This document shows positions 1-7,005 of a DNA stretch of 24,033 nt, in pieces (the stretch's first letter is position 1; the number at the start of each line of letters is the position of its first letter). The notes beneath the pieces were generated by a model. The model was not told the DNA's origin. It worked only from the letters and a program-made list of their open reading frames with translations, and did no database searches. The DNA lies in contig WAMH01000096.1 in assembly GCA_015522395.1 (NCBI GenBank), forward strand, positions 1 through 24,033, in the 5' to 3' direction. The position numbers were made by a program, and so were the translations under genes. The DNA comes from Thermococcus sp. Its GTDB lineage: Archaea > Methanobacteriota_B > Thermococci > Thermococcales > Thermococcaceae.

Positions 1-557
1 ATTCCGCGGTTGTTCTTGGCCATGAACCATCCGAAGAGCAGGCCGAAGATAAGACCGGCGAGCCAGAGGTAGAGGATGAAAGCACTCGCGCTCCTCCCGC
101 TTGGGTTGAAAGTTATTGAGAGTGTCTTGTAGATCAGGGCAAAGGAAACCACGAAGAGACCCTCGATGAGGAGAGAGAACCTCGTGGCCCTCGCGATCAC
201 CTCAAGGGTTCTGCTGTCTTCGGTGTACCCCTCGATAACCTTCCTGTCGTGGAGGCTGTAGACGAGGGTTCTGGTTATGTTGGCACCGCTCCTGAAGGCC
301 AGGAAGCCGAAGACCGCCGCGGCGACCCTCGTCAGGCTCCAGCCCCAGAGTTTCCAGAACGCCCACAGGCCGACGATCAGCCAGACGAGAGTGTAGAGCT
401 TCTCCCAGCTTTTCTTTTCATTCTCGGGAATGTCAAGGCGGAGAACCTTCCTCCATGTCATGCCGGTGATTGCCCCGAGGAACCTTCCCACTAACAGCGC
501 CGCGTTGATGAGAATGAACGTAGCCAGGATGAGCAGGGAGAGCAGTTCCTGCAACAT
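1..557 (-). CDS. Polytopic membrane protein of unknown function (3' end off the window)
   Basis: The reverse strand is open from an ATG at 557 to the window edge, giving 185 codons without a stop. The product begins MLQELLSLLILATF and has about five hydrophobic stretches, near residues 5-28, 55-72, 78-92, 127-145 and 160-180, separated by short basic loops, so it is a polytopic membrane protein. An in-frame TGA lies two codons upstream of the ATG, which fixes the start. The ribosome binding site is weak. The gene starts 32 nt after the stop of the DppC-like permease gene, so it probably belongs to that operon. I do not recognise the family. It has no ABC-permease EAA loop and no ATPase motif, so it is not simply another Dpp subunit. 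The C-terminus is not visible. Confidence 0.85.
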   Translation of the reverse strand, partial: MLQELLSLLILATFILINAALLVGRFLGAITGMTWRKVLRLDIPENEKKSWEKLYTLVWLIVGLWAFWKLWGWSLTRVAAAVFGFLAFRSGANITRTLVYSLHDRKVIEGYTEDSRTLEVIARATRFSLLIEGLFVVSFALIYKTLSITFNPSGRSASAFILYLWLAGLIFGLLFGWFMAKNNRG

Positions 558-589
558 CTTTCATCGGCGGGATATTCTACAAGGTCCTT

Positions 590-1885
590 TTAACCTTTTA
601 GGAACCTTCCCTTGATTTCATCGGCTATTCCGATGAACGAGAAGGCGAGGATCCCGAGGGAGATCCCCACGGGGAGGATCTGCCACCAGGCAAGCTTGTA
701 TCTCGCCCCGCTCAGGATGATCTCTCCCATCAGGGTTCCCCAGTTTATGCCCGGCGATACGTTAAAGAAGCCGAGGAGTGTTATGAATCCTATTATGCCC
801 GGAACCGCGAGGGAGAACTGATGCAGTGAGTAGGGGAGGATGATCTTTGAAACGTGCTTTCGGAGTATCCACAGCGGACTTCCTCCGAGGGCCCTTGAGG
901 ATTCTATGTAGTCCTTCCTGAGCTCCTCCTCCACCATCGAGCGCACGTTCCTTGAAACGTTTCCCATCAGGAGGACTCCTATTACCAGGGCCAGGACAAA
1001 GGGGTTCATCGTGAAGTACGTCTGGTTCCACGACACCGTTTTTGAACTCCCGAACACGACTATCAGGAGGACCGATGCCGGCAGGACAGGGGTGGCTGTT
1101 AGGAACTTGGAGACGAAATCCGCCACGCCCCCGACGCCGTTTGATAGAACGCTCAGCATTCCCAGGAGGAGGGCAAGGCCCACCATCACGGCCGCACCGA
1201 GGATCGCCACCAGAACCGTTTCCTCCGCACCGTACGCGAACCCCACCCAGACGTCCCTTCCCTCCACGTCCGTGCCCATGAGGCCGTAGCTAAGGCCGAG
1301 CACCCTTATCCTGGGTTCATCGGTCGGTGACAGGTTCCCATCAACCGCCTCTACGATGAAGGTGTACCTCCCCTGAAGGAGGGTGTTCCCCGGGGCGGTG
1401 CAGTCAACGCCTTCCCTGGAAAAAAGCGCTCTGAGCGGATTGTGGATGAGCAGGGTTCCCGGGGAGGGGACGGGTCTGCACTTGTCCCTGGCCACATTCA
1501 TCATTGGCCCCGTGAGCCTTGAAAGGTACACGAAGTTCGGTATATACCCCTCCCACAGCACGTACCTGTTTCCCAGGGGGTCTATCACCGTCAGCCTCAG
1601 GTTGCAGGTTTCGTTGGGTATCAGGACTATCTCCTGGGGGGGTTCGGAGTAGTGGAAGTCGTAGACGTAAACGAACCTGCCATTACTGTAATGACCCCTA
1701 AGCCATTCCGTGTCCGGCAGGCCCTTGATGGCTCCGTACCATGCCGGGGGCACCCCCTTTGGATTCCACGCCCAGTACGTTGAATTGTTCCAGTTCCTGA
1801 TGTCTTGGCTGGATACGAGCCTCGGGGCCAGCAGGGAGAACGCCAGCATAACGAGGAGCAGAGAGGTGGAAAGACGCCTATACAT
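590..1885 (-). CDS. DppC/OppC-type ABC transporter permease with a large ectodomain
   Basis: This is a binding-protein-dependent transport permease of 431 aa. Residues 1-27 form a hydrophobic signal/TM1 segment. Residues 28-200 are a predicted extracytoplasmic domain with two N-glycosylation-type sequons near its start and several cysteines. The conserved DppC entry motif GTDVEGRDVW follows at about residue 205, then five membrane spans. The cytoplasmic EAA loop that contacts the ATPase is visible in YIESSRALGGSPLWILRKH. Typical DppC proteins are about 300 aa, so the extra length is the ectodomain. The start ATG overlaps the ancestral stop of the upstream DppB-like gene (ATGTATAG) and has a strong GGGGGAGG site just before it. 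Substrate could be peptides or oligosaccharides; sequence alone does not decide. No ATPase or binding-protein gene for this locus lies in the window. Confidence 0.9.
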   Translation of the reverse strand: MYRRLSTSLLLVMLAFSLLAPRLVSSQDIRNWNNSTYWAWNPKGVPPAWYGAIKGLPDTEWLRGHYSNGRFVYVYDFHYSEPPQEIVLIPNETCNLRLTVIDPLGNRYVLWEGYIPNFVYLSRLTGPMMNVARDKCRPVPSPGTLLIHNPLRALFSREGVDCTAPGNTLLQGRYTFIVEAVDGNLSPTDEPRIRVLGLSYGLMGTDVEGRDVWVGFAYGAEETVLVAILGAAVMVGLALLLGMLSVLSNGVGGVADFVSKFLTATPVLPASVLLIVVFGSSKTVSWNQTYFTMNPFVLALVIGVLLMGNVSRNVRSMVEEELRKDYIESSRALGGSPLWILRKHVSKIILPYSLHQFSLAVPGIIGFITLLGFFNVSPGINWGTLMGEIILSGARYKLAWWQILPVGISLGILAFSFIGIADEIKGRFLKG

Positions 1886-2864
1886 CCTTCCTCCCCCTGG
1901 GTTCCAGTTTGAAGTACAGGCCCTCCATGATCACGGTGTTCGTGAAATACAGCACGGACATCACAAGGGCGGAGAAGAACAGCAGGCTTCCATCCCCTGC
2001 CTTCAGGAGAACCTCCGTTCCCCGGAGAAACGTTTAACCTATTCCCGGAACGTTGAACATGACCTCGACCGCCATTCCGTTCATCATGAGGTTCAGAAAG
2101 TTGTAGCTCGTGAAGGTCAGAAACGGCGGCAGGACGGTTCTTAAGGCCTTCCTCATGATCCTTTTATCAGGAAGCCCCTTTAGGACGTCCGCCAGGAAGT
2201 ACTCCTCGTGAAGCTCATTCCTGACCAGGTTCCTGACGTTGTAAGCGTAAACGGCCACGTTGGCGAAGGTTAGCGTCAGGGTGGGGGTGGTCAGGGCGTA
2301 GAGGTATGTGAAGGGGGTTGGTTTGCCCGTGCCTTCGACCATGTGCACGTAGTCTATGTAGCTCAGCGGGACTATGCTCAGTTTCCACCAGAGGGCCCAC
2401 ATCAGAAAGATGCCCCAGAACCATCCGGGTATGGCGGAGAACATCGGTGCCAGCACGGCTAAAACCCCATCCCACCTTCCGCCCTGGTATCCTGCCTTTA
2501 ACCCCCAGTATCCTCCAACGGTGAAGACGAGAACCATTGTGACGGAAAGCAGGAACAGGGTGTTCAGTATCGCCATCTGGGGACTTGTCCCAACGAGCAT
2601 GTGAAATATCTGGTGGGGACTGGGGTGGGGAATGTACATGACGCTGTTGCCCTCGTGTATAACCTCCACCCATCCCTTCTGGTTCTTGAAAATGTCCACG
2701 GAGAACCTCAGGTATTGACCGGTCCTGTGAAGGGCGTAGCTGAGAAAATGTCTGGAGAGATGGACTCCCTCAGCCGCTGCAGTCAGGAAACCCATTGATA
2801 GTATCACCAATACGGTGATCATCAGGGCCTCCGCCACCCTCTTTAAAAGGCCCACCCCCGCCAC
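1878..2864 (-). pseudogene. DppB/OppB-type ABC permease interrupted by an in-frame TAA
   Basis: From a GTG at 2864 the frame encodes 276 aa ending ...FNVPGIG, then hits TAA at 2036-2034. The same frame continues for 51 further sense codons to TAG at 1880-1878. That tail contains a last hydrophobic span and ends FKLEPRGRKDV, the usual end of a DppB family member, where VPGIG is normally followed by about 50 residues including the final membrane helix. Restored length is 328 codons, close to the family norm. One base difference (TAA for a Lys, Gln or Glu codon) explains everything. The visible part has TM1, an ectodomain of about 65 residues, further spans and a degenerate EAA loop near ADVLKGLPDKRIMRKALR. 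Possible explanations are recent inactivation, a sequencing error or readthrough. The ancestral stop overlaps the next gene's ATG. The GTG start has no clear ribosome site, but a TATA element about 26 bp upstream suits a leaderless mRNA. Confidence 0.8.
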
Positions 2865-2885
2865 CAGAGGTTACTACCCGCTAGA

Positions 2886-2899
2886 ATTTAAAAATTTTT
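2886..2899 (-). promoter_or_regulatory. Putative TATA box of the left Dpp operon
   Basis: The reverse strand reads AAAAATTTTTAAATT here, an archaeal box A-like element centred 26-29 bp before the GTG at 2864. That spacing puts transcription initiation at or very near the start codon, which agrees with the absence of a Shine-Dalgarno sequence. It sits in the 53-bp gap after the radical SAM gene, so the permease operon can be transcribed separately from it. Confidence 0.55.
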
Positions 2900-2917
2900 G
2901 GTTAATTTGGATATTTG

Positions 2918-3841
2918 TTATTCCTTGATCGTGTCTTGCTCTTCTTTCTTCCTTTTAATGGCCGGAGCAACGTCCCTTGCTATTCTCTTAGCGCTGAATA
3001 GCATCAGCGGGTCCATCGTCCTGTAAATGGCTAACTGACAGCCGCTTATGCGGACGTCAATGTGCTTTTTAGCTACCATCGCGGCCTTCAGGAACTCCCT
3101 CACGCTCTCGACCCTGTCGAAGTCGAGGCCTGCCTTCCTCAGGCGCTCGATGTTGAGTTCGTGGATTGTCAGCGGCTGGAGCATCATCTCATCTACCCCA
3201 AGCGAAGCGGCAAGCTCGGCTATCCTCGGAATGTCCTCGTCGTTTATGCCGGGCATGAATATCGTTCTCACAACTGAGCGGACGCTCTTGTCGCTTCCGA
3301 CTATGCGAAGGGCGTTAACAACTGCATCGAAAGTGTCGGCGTTTGTAATCTTTAGATGTTTCTCCCTGCTTGCCGCATCGAGGCTTATCATCACGAGGTC
3401 GAAGTCGAGCTTCTCCCACAGCTCCTCGGTCAAAAGCGAGCCGTTGGTCTGTAGGTCTAGTCTAGCCTTTGGAAACCTCTCCCGGAGCATCCTATTGACC
3501 TCGACGATGCGCGGGCTTAGCAAAGGCTCGCCGTACTGGGAGACGGTTATCGCGTACGGGTCGTCCCAGCCGTAGTAGCCAGGCTTCGGCGCCTTTCCGA
3601 GCTTCACCGCGACGTTGGAGTAGCAGAATATGCAGTCGTGGTTGCACGCAGGGGTTAGCTCGTAGCTCGGGTGGTGAACGGGATTCGGGTTGCTTAAATC
3701 CAACCCCTGGCAGCCCTGACAGTGGGTCGGGAACTTCAAATCCATCACGAACTCCTTCAGCAGTCTCGCCTCTTTGTTCTCAAGCCTCTGCGGCTCGACG
3801 CCCATGCTCCTCGCGAACTTCTCCCAGCTCATCCTTTTCAT
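2918..3841 (-). CDS. Radical SAM domain protein of unknown function
   Basis: The 307-aa product carries the radical SAM CX3CX2C signature CNHDCIFC at residues 66-73, which binds the [4Fe-4S] cluster that cleaves S-adenosylmethionine. It is followed by a SAM-binding-type YGEPLL motif, then the alternating strands of a partial TIM barrel (LDLQTNGSLL, LVMISLDA, RTIFMPGIND). A CQGC pair at residues 41-44, and a single late cysteine in SGCQLAIY near residue 264, could be extra ligands. The start is placed at the ATG at 3841 because AGGTGAGAGA stands directly before it; a GTG 24 nt further upstream lacks such a site. The protein is soluble and cytoplasmic. The barrel suggests the general family of activating and modifying radical SAM enzymes, but I cannot name the substrate. 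It lies between the two transporter loci and has its own promoter. Confidence 0.9.
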   Translation of the reverse strand: MKRMSWEKFARSMGVEPQRLENKEARLLKEFVMDLKFPTHCQGCQGLDLSNPNPVHHPSYELTPACNHDCIFCYSNVAVKLGKAPKPGYYGWDDPYAITVSQYGEPLLSPRIVEVNRMLRERFPKARLDLQTNGSLLTEELWEKLDFDLVMISLDAASREKHLKITNADTFDAVVNALRIVGSDKSVRSVVRTIFMPGINDEDIPRIAELAASLGVDEMMLQPLTIHELNIERLRKAGLDFDRVESVREFLKAAMVAKKHIDVRISGCQLAIYRTMDPLMLFSAKRIARDVAPAIKRKKEEQDTIKE

Positions 3842-3874
3842 TCTCTCACCTGTCCATCGGTTCACCCAGGGTTG

Positions 3875-3883
3875 TTTAAAAAC
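3875..3883 (-). promoter_or_regulatory. Putative TATA box of the radical SAM gene
   Basis: The reverse strand reads GTTTTTAAA, centred about 38 bp before the ATG at 3841. Initiation about 26 bp downstream would leave a leader of roughly 12 nt that contains the AGGTGA ribosome site. The match to archaeal box A and the consistent spacing are the only evidence. Confidence 0.5.
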
Positions 3884-4244
3884 GTGACTGGTAGCTCCTC
3901 CACGATTTTACCGGAATACCACCCTCAGTTCGTTTTCTCTGGGTTTTAGAACGCCTGAATTATCCCATGGATGAGAAACGTGTCTTATTTATGCCCCATC
4001 CCTTCATACAGGCGTTTTTAATTCATCGGGCTTACCTTTCTAAACAAGAACTCGCGTTCAACGGTTTTTTCTCCTTTCTTCATCGTGAATATGGGTTTAT
4101 TGAACCTAAAAATACCTTGCTAGTTTTTACCACCTAGATAAAACCCTGAACACGGCGCAATAGTTGATCCACCGCGAACCGTTGATTCAACCCCTTACAG
4201 CCCTCAGGAACTACCTTCTACCATGACGTAACTTTTACAGGAAC
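3884..4244 (+). other. AT-rich intergenic region between divergent genes
   Basis: There is no convincing gene in this stretch, which is clearly more AT-rich than its surroundings. It holds several TATA-like runs, an 8-bp inverted repeat (AACGCCTG at 3950-3957 and CAGGCGTT at 4009-4016), and an 11-bp palindrome GTTGATTCAAC at 4181-4191 with a related copy, GTTGATCCACC, 18 bp upstream at 4163-4173. A 56-codon open frame at 3967-4137 is not convincing. The most likely content is control sequence for the solute-binding protein gene at 4337. Confidence 0.5.
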
Positions 4245-4260
4245 ATAACCCTTAAATAGG
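4245..4260 (+). promoter_or_regulatory. Putative BRE/TATA promoter of the solute-binding protein gene
   Basis: The sequence ATAACCCTTAAATAGG contains a box A-like CTTAAATAG at 4251-4259. Initiation about 25 bp downstream would fall near 4280 and give a leader of about 55 nt, long by the standard of this window. That leader holds the repeats at 4283-4312 and the ribosome site. Confidence 0.6.
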
Positions 4261-4282
4261 CTTTCAATGTATAACCCAATGC

Positions 4283-4312
4283 TGCCATACCGTATAGATG
4301 GCAATATTGCCA
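4283..4312 (+). promoter_or_regulatory. Overlapping inverted repeats in the leader of the solute-binding protein gene
   Basis: TGCCAT (4283-4288) is the exact reverse complement of ATGGCA (4298-4303), and TGGCAATATTGCCA (4299-4312) is a perfect 14-bp palindrome. The middle TGGCA is shared, so three TGCCA-type half sites lie in 30 bp. As DNA this could be an operator just downstream of the transcription start. As RNA it could form either of two mutually exclusive hairpins a few bases before the GGAGG ribosome site at 4322-4326. It does not match the Thermococcales glycolytic motif TATCAC-N5-GTGATA. A single 14-bp palindrome is expected about once in a window this size by chance, so position is the main argument. 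Confidence 0.45.
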
Positions 4313-4336
4313 AAAAAGTGAAGGAGGCAGTGGAGT

Positions 4337-6853
4337 ATGAATAGGAAGGCTTTGGGATTGTTTGTTATGGGTTTGATGTTGTTTAGTGTTTTTCTAGTGT
4401 CCAAGCCAGCCAGTGCTGCAGAGACGACGCCACAGGGCACCCTTAAAATCGTTCAGCTGGCTTCCAGCAACAACCTCTTCATGGGTGTGTTCAACCCGTC
4501 ACCGAGCGGATTGAACGACGTCTACACCCTGAGGGTCTGGTACTTCCTCAACGACCCGGCCTACGTGGTTGGTCCTGACGCCCAATACCACAACTACCGC
4601 TGCCAGCTCGTCAAGGTCGTTACCAACGTTCAGGTTCCGGAGGATGCCTACATCTGGAACGGAACCCAGAAGGCTTGGGTTAACCCCTACGCAGGCAAGA
4701 CCGCCAAGAGCGCCATTACCTGGAAGTGCGGTCTCGGCCAGTGGAACGACGGCCAGCCCATGACTCTAGCGGACTTCATGTTCGACCTTGCAATGAACTT
4801 CGAATGGGCCTACCAGAACGGCAAGAACGACAAGTACTACGACGAAGCTTGGGCCAACAACCTTCAGGATGTCCTCAGCAACTTATGGGGTATAAAGGTT
4901 GACAAGCTCACCAACGACTACGTTGAGTACACCATCTACCAGAACTTCGTCGTCCCGTACGACACGTGGGGCACCGCCATTGGAAACTACATGGAGTACC
5001 CGAGCATCCCGTGGGAGCTTTACAACGTCCTCAGCGAGGCTGTCGCCAACGGTGTTGGTGGAAAGACCTTCTCCTGGAGCCAGCAGCCGCAGAACGGTTA
5101 CCAGCTCAACATGATCAGCCCGGACCAGGTTCCGTACTTCAAGCAGGAGGCCCAGTCACTTCTCAACACTGGAACCATTCCGATCTGGCTGAGCACCCTC
5201 AAGCCGGTTCTTCAGAAGTGGGGCATCTCGATGGAGCAGGCGGGCATCACCGAGGACCTCGCCAAGCAGGGTTACCAGGACGTCATAAAGTGGGTTGATA
5301 ACTACAAGAACGTTCTTATAAGCAGCGGCCCGTACTACGTTGCTAGCTACAACCCGAAGGCCCTCACCCTGGTCCTCAAGCTCGCCGGCAACAAGAGGAT
5401 CGGCTTCGCCACCGACGAGATCAACGGTGTTAAGCTTCCGTGGAACCCGTACTGGAAGGAGGTTGACATTTACGGTACCGCTAACGCTCAGACTGCTATT
5501 CTAGCAGTTGCCAAGGGTGATTACGACTTCTACTGGTATGCCACCCCCTACACCGACCTGGCCAAGGTCGTTCAGGACTACGGCCAGTACGTTAGCCTCA
5601 TCAAGAGCATTGGCGTCTGGTGGAGCCTTGATCTAAACCTCGTTGGTGACCCGCAGACCGGTCTCGTTAACTCGACCGGTGCCGTTAAGTTCAACCCGTT
5701 CGCCCTTAGGGGCGTCAGGTACGCTATGAACTGGCTCATCAACAGGAACTACATTGTGAGCAACATCCTCCAGGGCGGTGGGGCGCCGCTCTACGGTCCT
5801 GAGGTCAGCGGCCAGGTTGATGCCGCCAGCAGGATCAAGCTCGTTGCGAAGGCTCTCGGCTTCACCCCGCAGGGTGACGAGCAGTACGCTGTTAAGATGA
5901 TCGACCAGGCTATGGAGAACGCGGCCAAGGCTCTCGCTGCTAAGGGTCACACGCTGAAGAAGGTCAACGGCAAGTGGGAGTTCGACGGCAAGCCGGTTAC
6001 TGTTAAGGTCATTGCCCGTGTTGAGGACAAGAGGCTTGACGAGGGCAAGTACATCGGCCAGATTCTGCAGAAGGCTGGCTTTGACGTTCAGGTTCTCCAG
6101 TGGACGAGGACCCAAGCGAACAAGGCCGTCTATGCTAGCAGTCCGGCGACCCTTCAGTGGAACGTTTACACTGAGGGTTGGGTTGTCAGTGGTATTCAGC
6201 CGCCCAGCTCGATTGCTTGGGACTTCTGGTTCTTTGACTACTACGTTGACCCGAACTGGGGTACAAGCTACCACAACCCAATGACCGTTAAGGACCTCAT
6301 TCAGGCGACCACCAACGGTGACGTTACCAAGTTCATCCACGACCTCAACCTCAAGTACTACAACACTCCCGACAAGCTCAAGCCGCTCGAGGACTGGACC
6401 GGCTACGACCTTGCCATGGTTCTCGCCTACAACACTTGGAAGGGGCCGAACAACACCACAGTCAGCATTCAGAACCTCAACCAGTTCTGGGACCTCTATG
6501 AGCTTGCCTACGGTACGCACATCCTGAACTCGCCGCGCGTCTACACCGCTGAGACTTGGAACTTCTTCCTGGTCAACAAAAAGAAGGTTACCGTTCAGAT
6601 GCCCGATCCGATCGCTGGTCTTGGCAACTTCCTCGCCGCCAGGTCGGTCGAGCCGGTTCAGCAGACCCCGACCACGACGAGCACTTCGAGCACCAGCACG
6701 ACTTCGACGAGCAGCACGATGACCACCTCAACCACCACGACCACCCCGACGAGCAGCACCAGCACGACGAGCAGTGGTGGTGGAGGAATCTGCGGTCCGG
6801 CTCTGATAGTCGCCCTCGCGGCAATACCGCTCCTCCTCAGGAAGAGGAAGTGA
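4337..6853 (+). CDS. Family 5 (Dpp/Opp-type) solute-binding protein with CGP-CTERM anchor
   Basis: This 838-aa extracellular protein captures the solute for the ABC importer encoded just downstream. Residues 1-28 are a signal peptide (KPASAAET cleavage region) without a lipobox cysteine. The body has the length and layout of an SBP_bac_5 domain, including stretches such as WNDGQPMTLADFMFDLAM and SSGPYYVASYNPKALTLVLK. A Thr/Ser-rich stalk spans about residues 776-814. It ends in GGGG-I-CGP, a hydrophobic stretch and RKRK: the CGP-CTERM surface-anchoring tail of Thermococcales, so the protein is held to the membrane at its C-terminus. The ATG follows GGAGG by 9 nt. A T-rich tract follows the stop, and the permeases have a separate promoter, which would allow the binding protein to be made in excess. 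Related archaeal proteins bind peptides or oligosaccharides such as cellobiose, so the ligand is open. Confidence 0.93.
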   Translation: MNRKALGLFVMGLMLFSVFLVSKPASAAETTPQGTLKIVQLASSNNLFMGVFNPSPSGLNDVYTLRVWYFLNDPAYVVGPDAQYHNYRCQLVKVVTNVQVPEDAYIWNGTQKAWVNPYAGKTAKSAITWKCGLGQWNDGQPMTLADFMFDLAMNFEWAYQNGKNDKYYDEAWANNLQDVLSNLWGIKVDKLTNDYVEYTIYQNFVVPYDTWGTAIGNYMEYPSIPWELYNVLSEAVANGVGGKTFSWSQQPQNGYQLNMISPDQVPYFKQEAQSLLNTGTIPIWLSTLKPVLQKWGISMEQAGITEDLAKQGYQDVIKWVDNYKNVLISSGPYYVASYNPKALTLVLKLAGNKRIGFATDEINGVKLPWNPYWKEVDIYGTANAQTAILAVAKGDYDFYWYATPYTDLAKVVQDYGQYVSLIKSIGVWWSLDLNLVGDPQTGLVNSTGAVKFNPFALRGVRYAMNWLINRNYIVSNILQGGGAPLYGPEVSGQVDAASRIKLVAKALGFTPQGDEQYAVKMIDQAMENAAKALAAKGHTLKKVNGKWEFDGKPVTVKVIARVEDKRLDEGKYIGQILQKAGFDVQVLQWTRTQANKAVYASSPATLQWNVYTEGWVVSGIQPPSSIAWDFWFFDYYVDPNWGTSYHNPMTVKDLIQATTNGDVTKFIHDLNLKYYNTPDKLKPLEDWTGYDLAMVLAYNTWKGPNNTTVSIQNLNQFWDLYELAYGTHILNSPRVYTAETWNFFLVNKKKVTVQMPDPIAGLGNFLAARSVEPVQQTPTTTSTSSTSTTSTSSTMTTSTTTTTPTSSTSTTSSGGGGICGPALIVALAAIPLLLRKRK

Positions 6854-6856
6854 ACC

Positions 6857-6873
6857 CTTTTCTCTTTTCTTAT
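6857..6873 (+). terminator. T-rich archaeal terminator after the solute-binding protein gene
   Basis: CCTTTTCTCTTTTCTTA begins 4 nt after the stop codon. Pyrimidine runs of this kind on the non-template strand are typical archaeal intrinsic termination signals. No stem-loop is needed or seen. Partial readthrough into the permease genes remains possible. Confidence 0.5.
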
Positions 6874-6930
6874 ACTTTGTGAGTAATGTTCATTCTGACA
6901 AATGTGTACATCTGTGCCTTTTTTGGGGAA

Positions 6931-6941
6931 AACTATTTAAA
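6931..6941 (+). promoter_or_regulatory. Putative TATA box of the permease/ATPase operon
   Basis: AACTATTTAAA is a good box A. Initiation about 26 bp downstream, near 6963, would give a leader of about 40 nt leading to the GGAGGGG ribosome site at 6994-7000 and the ATG at 7006. This also argues against starting the gene at the earlier ATG at 6886, which lies upstream of the TATA box. Confidence 0.6.
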
Positions 6942-7005
6942 GTTTAACTGGCAGGTAAAACCCGTTAGGCTAGCGTGGATTAGCAACGTGCCCGGAGGGG
7001 ATAGA

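Noticed and set aside
2034..2036. Recoding of the stop as selenocysteine or pyrrolysine
   Set aside because: Those use TGA and TAG. The codon is TAA and no insertion element is visible, so mutation or sequencing error is simpler.
3967..4137. A 56-codon plus-strand open frame in the AT-rich intergenic region (begins MDEKRVLF)
   Set aside because: It has no ribosome site, uses Arg CGT and Leu TTA codons that look foreign to the neighbouring genes, and overlaps the repeat-bearing control region. It could be chance or a remnant.
5633..6520. A 295-codon minus-strand open frame opposite the solute-binding protein gene
   Set aside because: It is the mirror of a GC-rich, strongly biased coding sequence. 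It has no recognisable domain, and the plus-strand frame is certain.
6670..6780. Repetitive ACC/ACG/AGC tract as a DNA tandem repeat or CRISPR-like element
   Set aside because: It encodes the Thr/Ser stalk of the binding protein. There is no regular repeat-spacer structure.
6886..7005. A 40-residue N-terminal extension of the DppB-type permease
   Set aside because: The earlier ATG lies upstream of the probable TATA box, lacks a ribosome site, and the later ATG at 7006 follows GGAGGGG.
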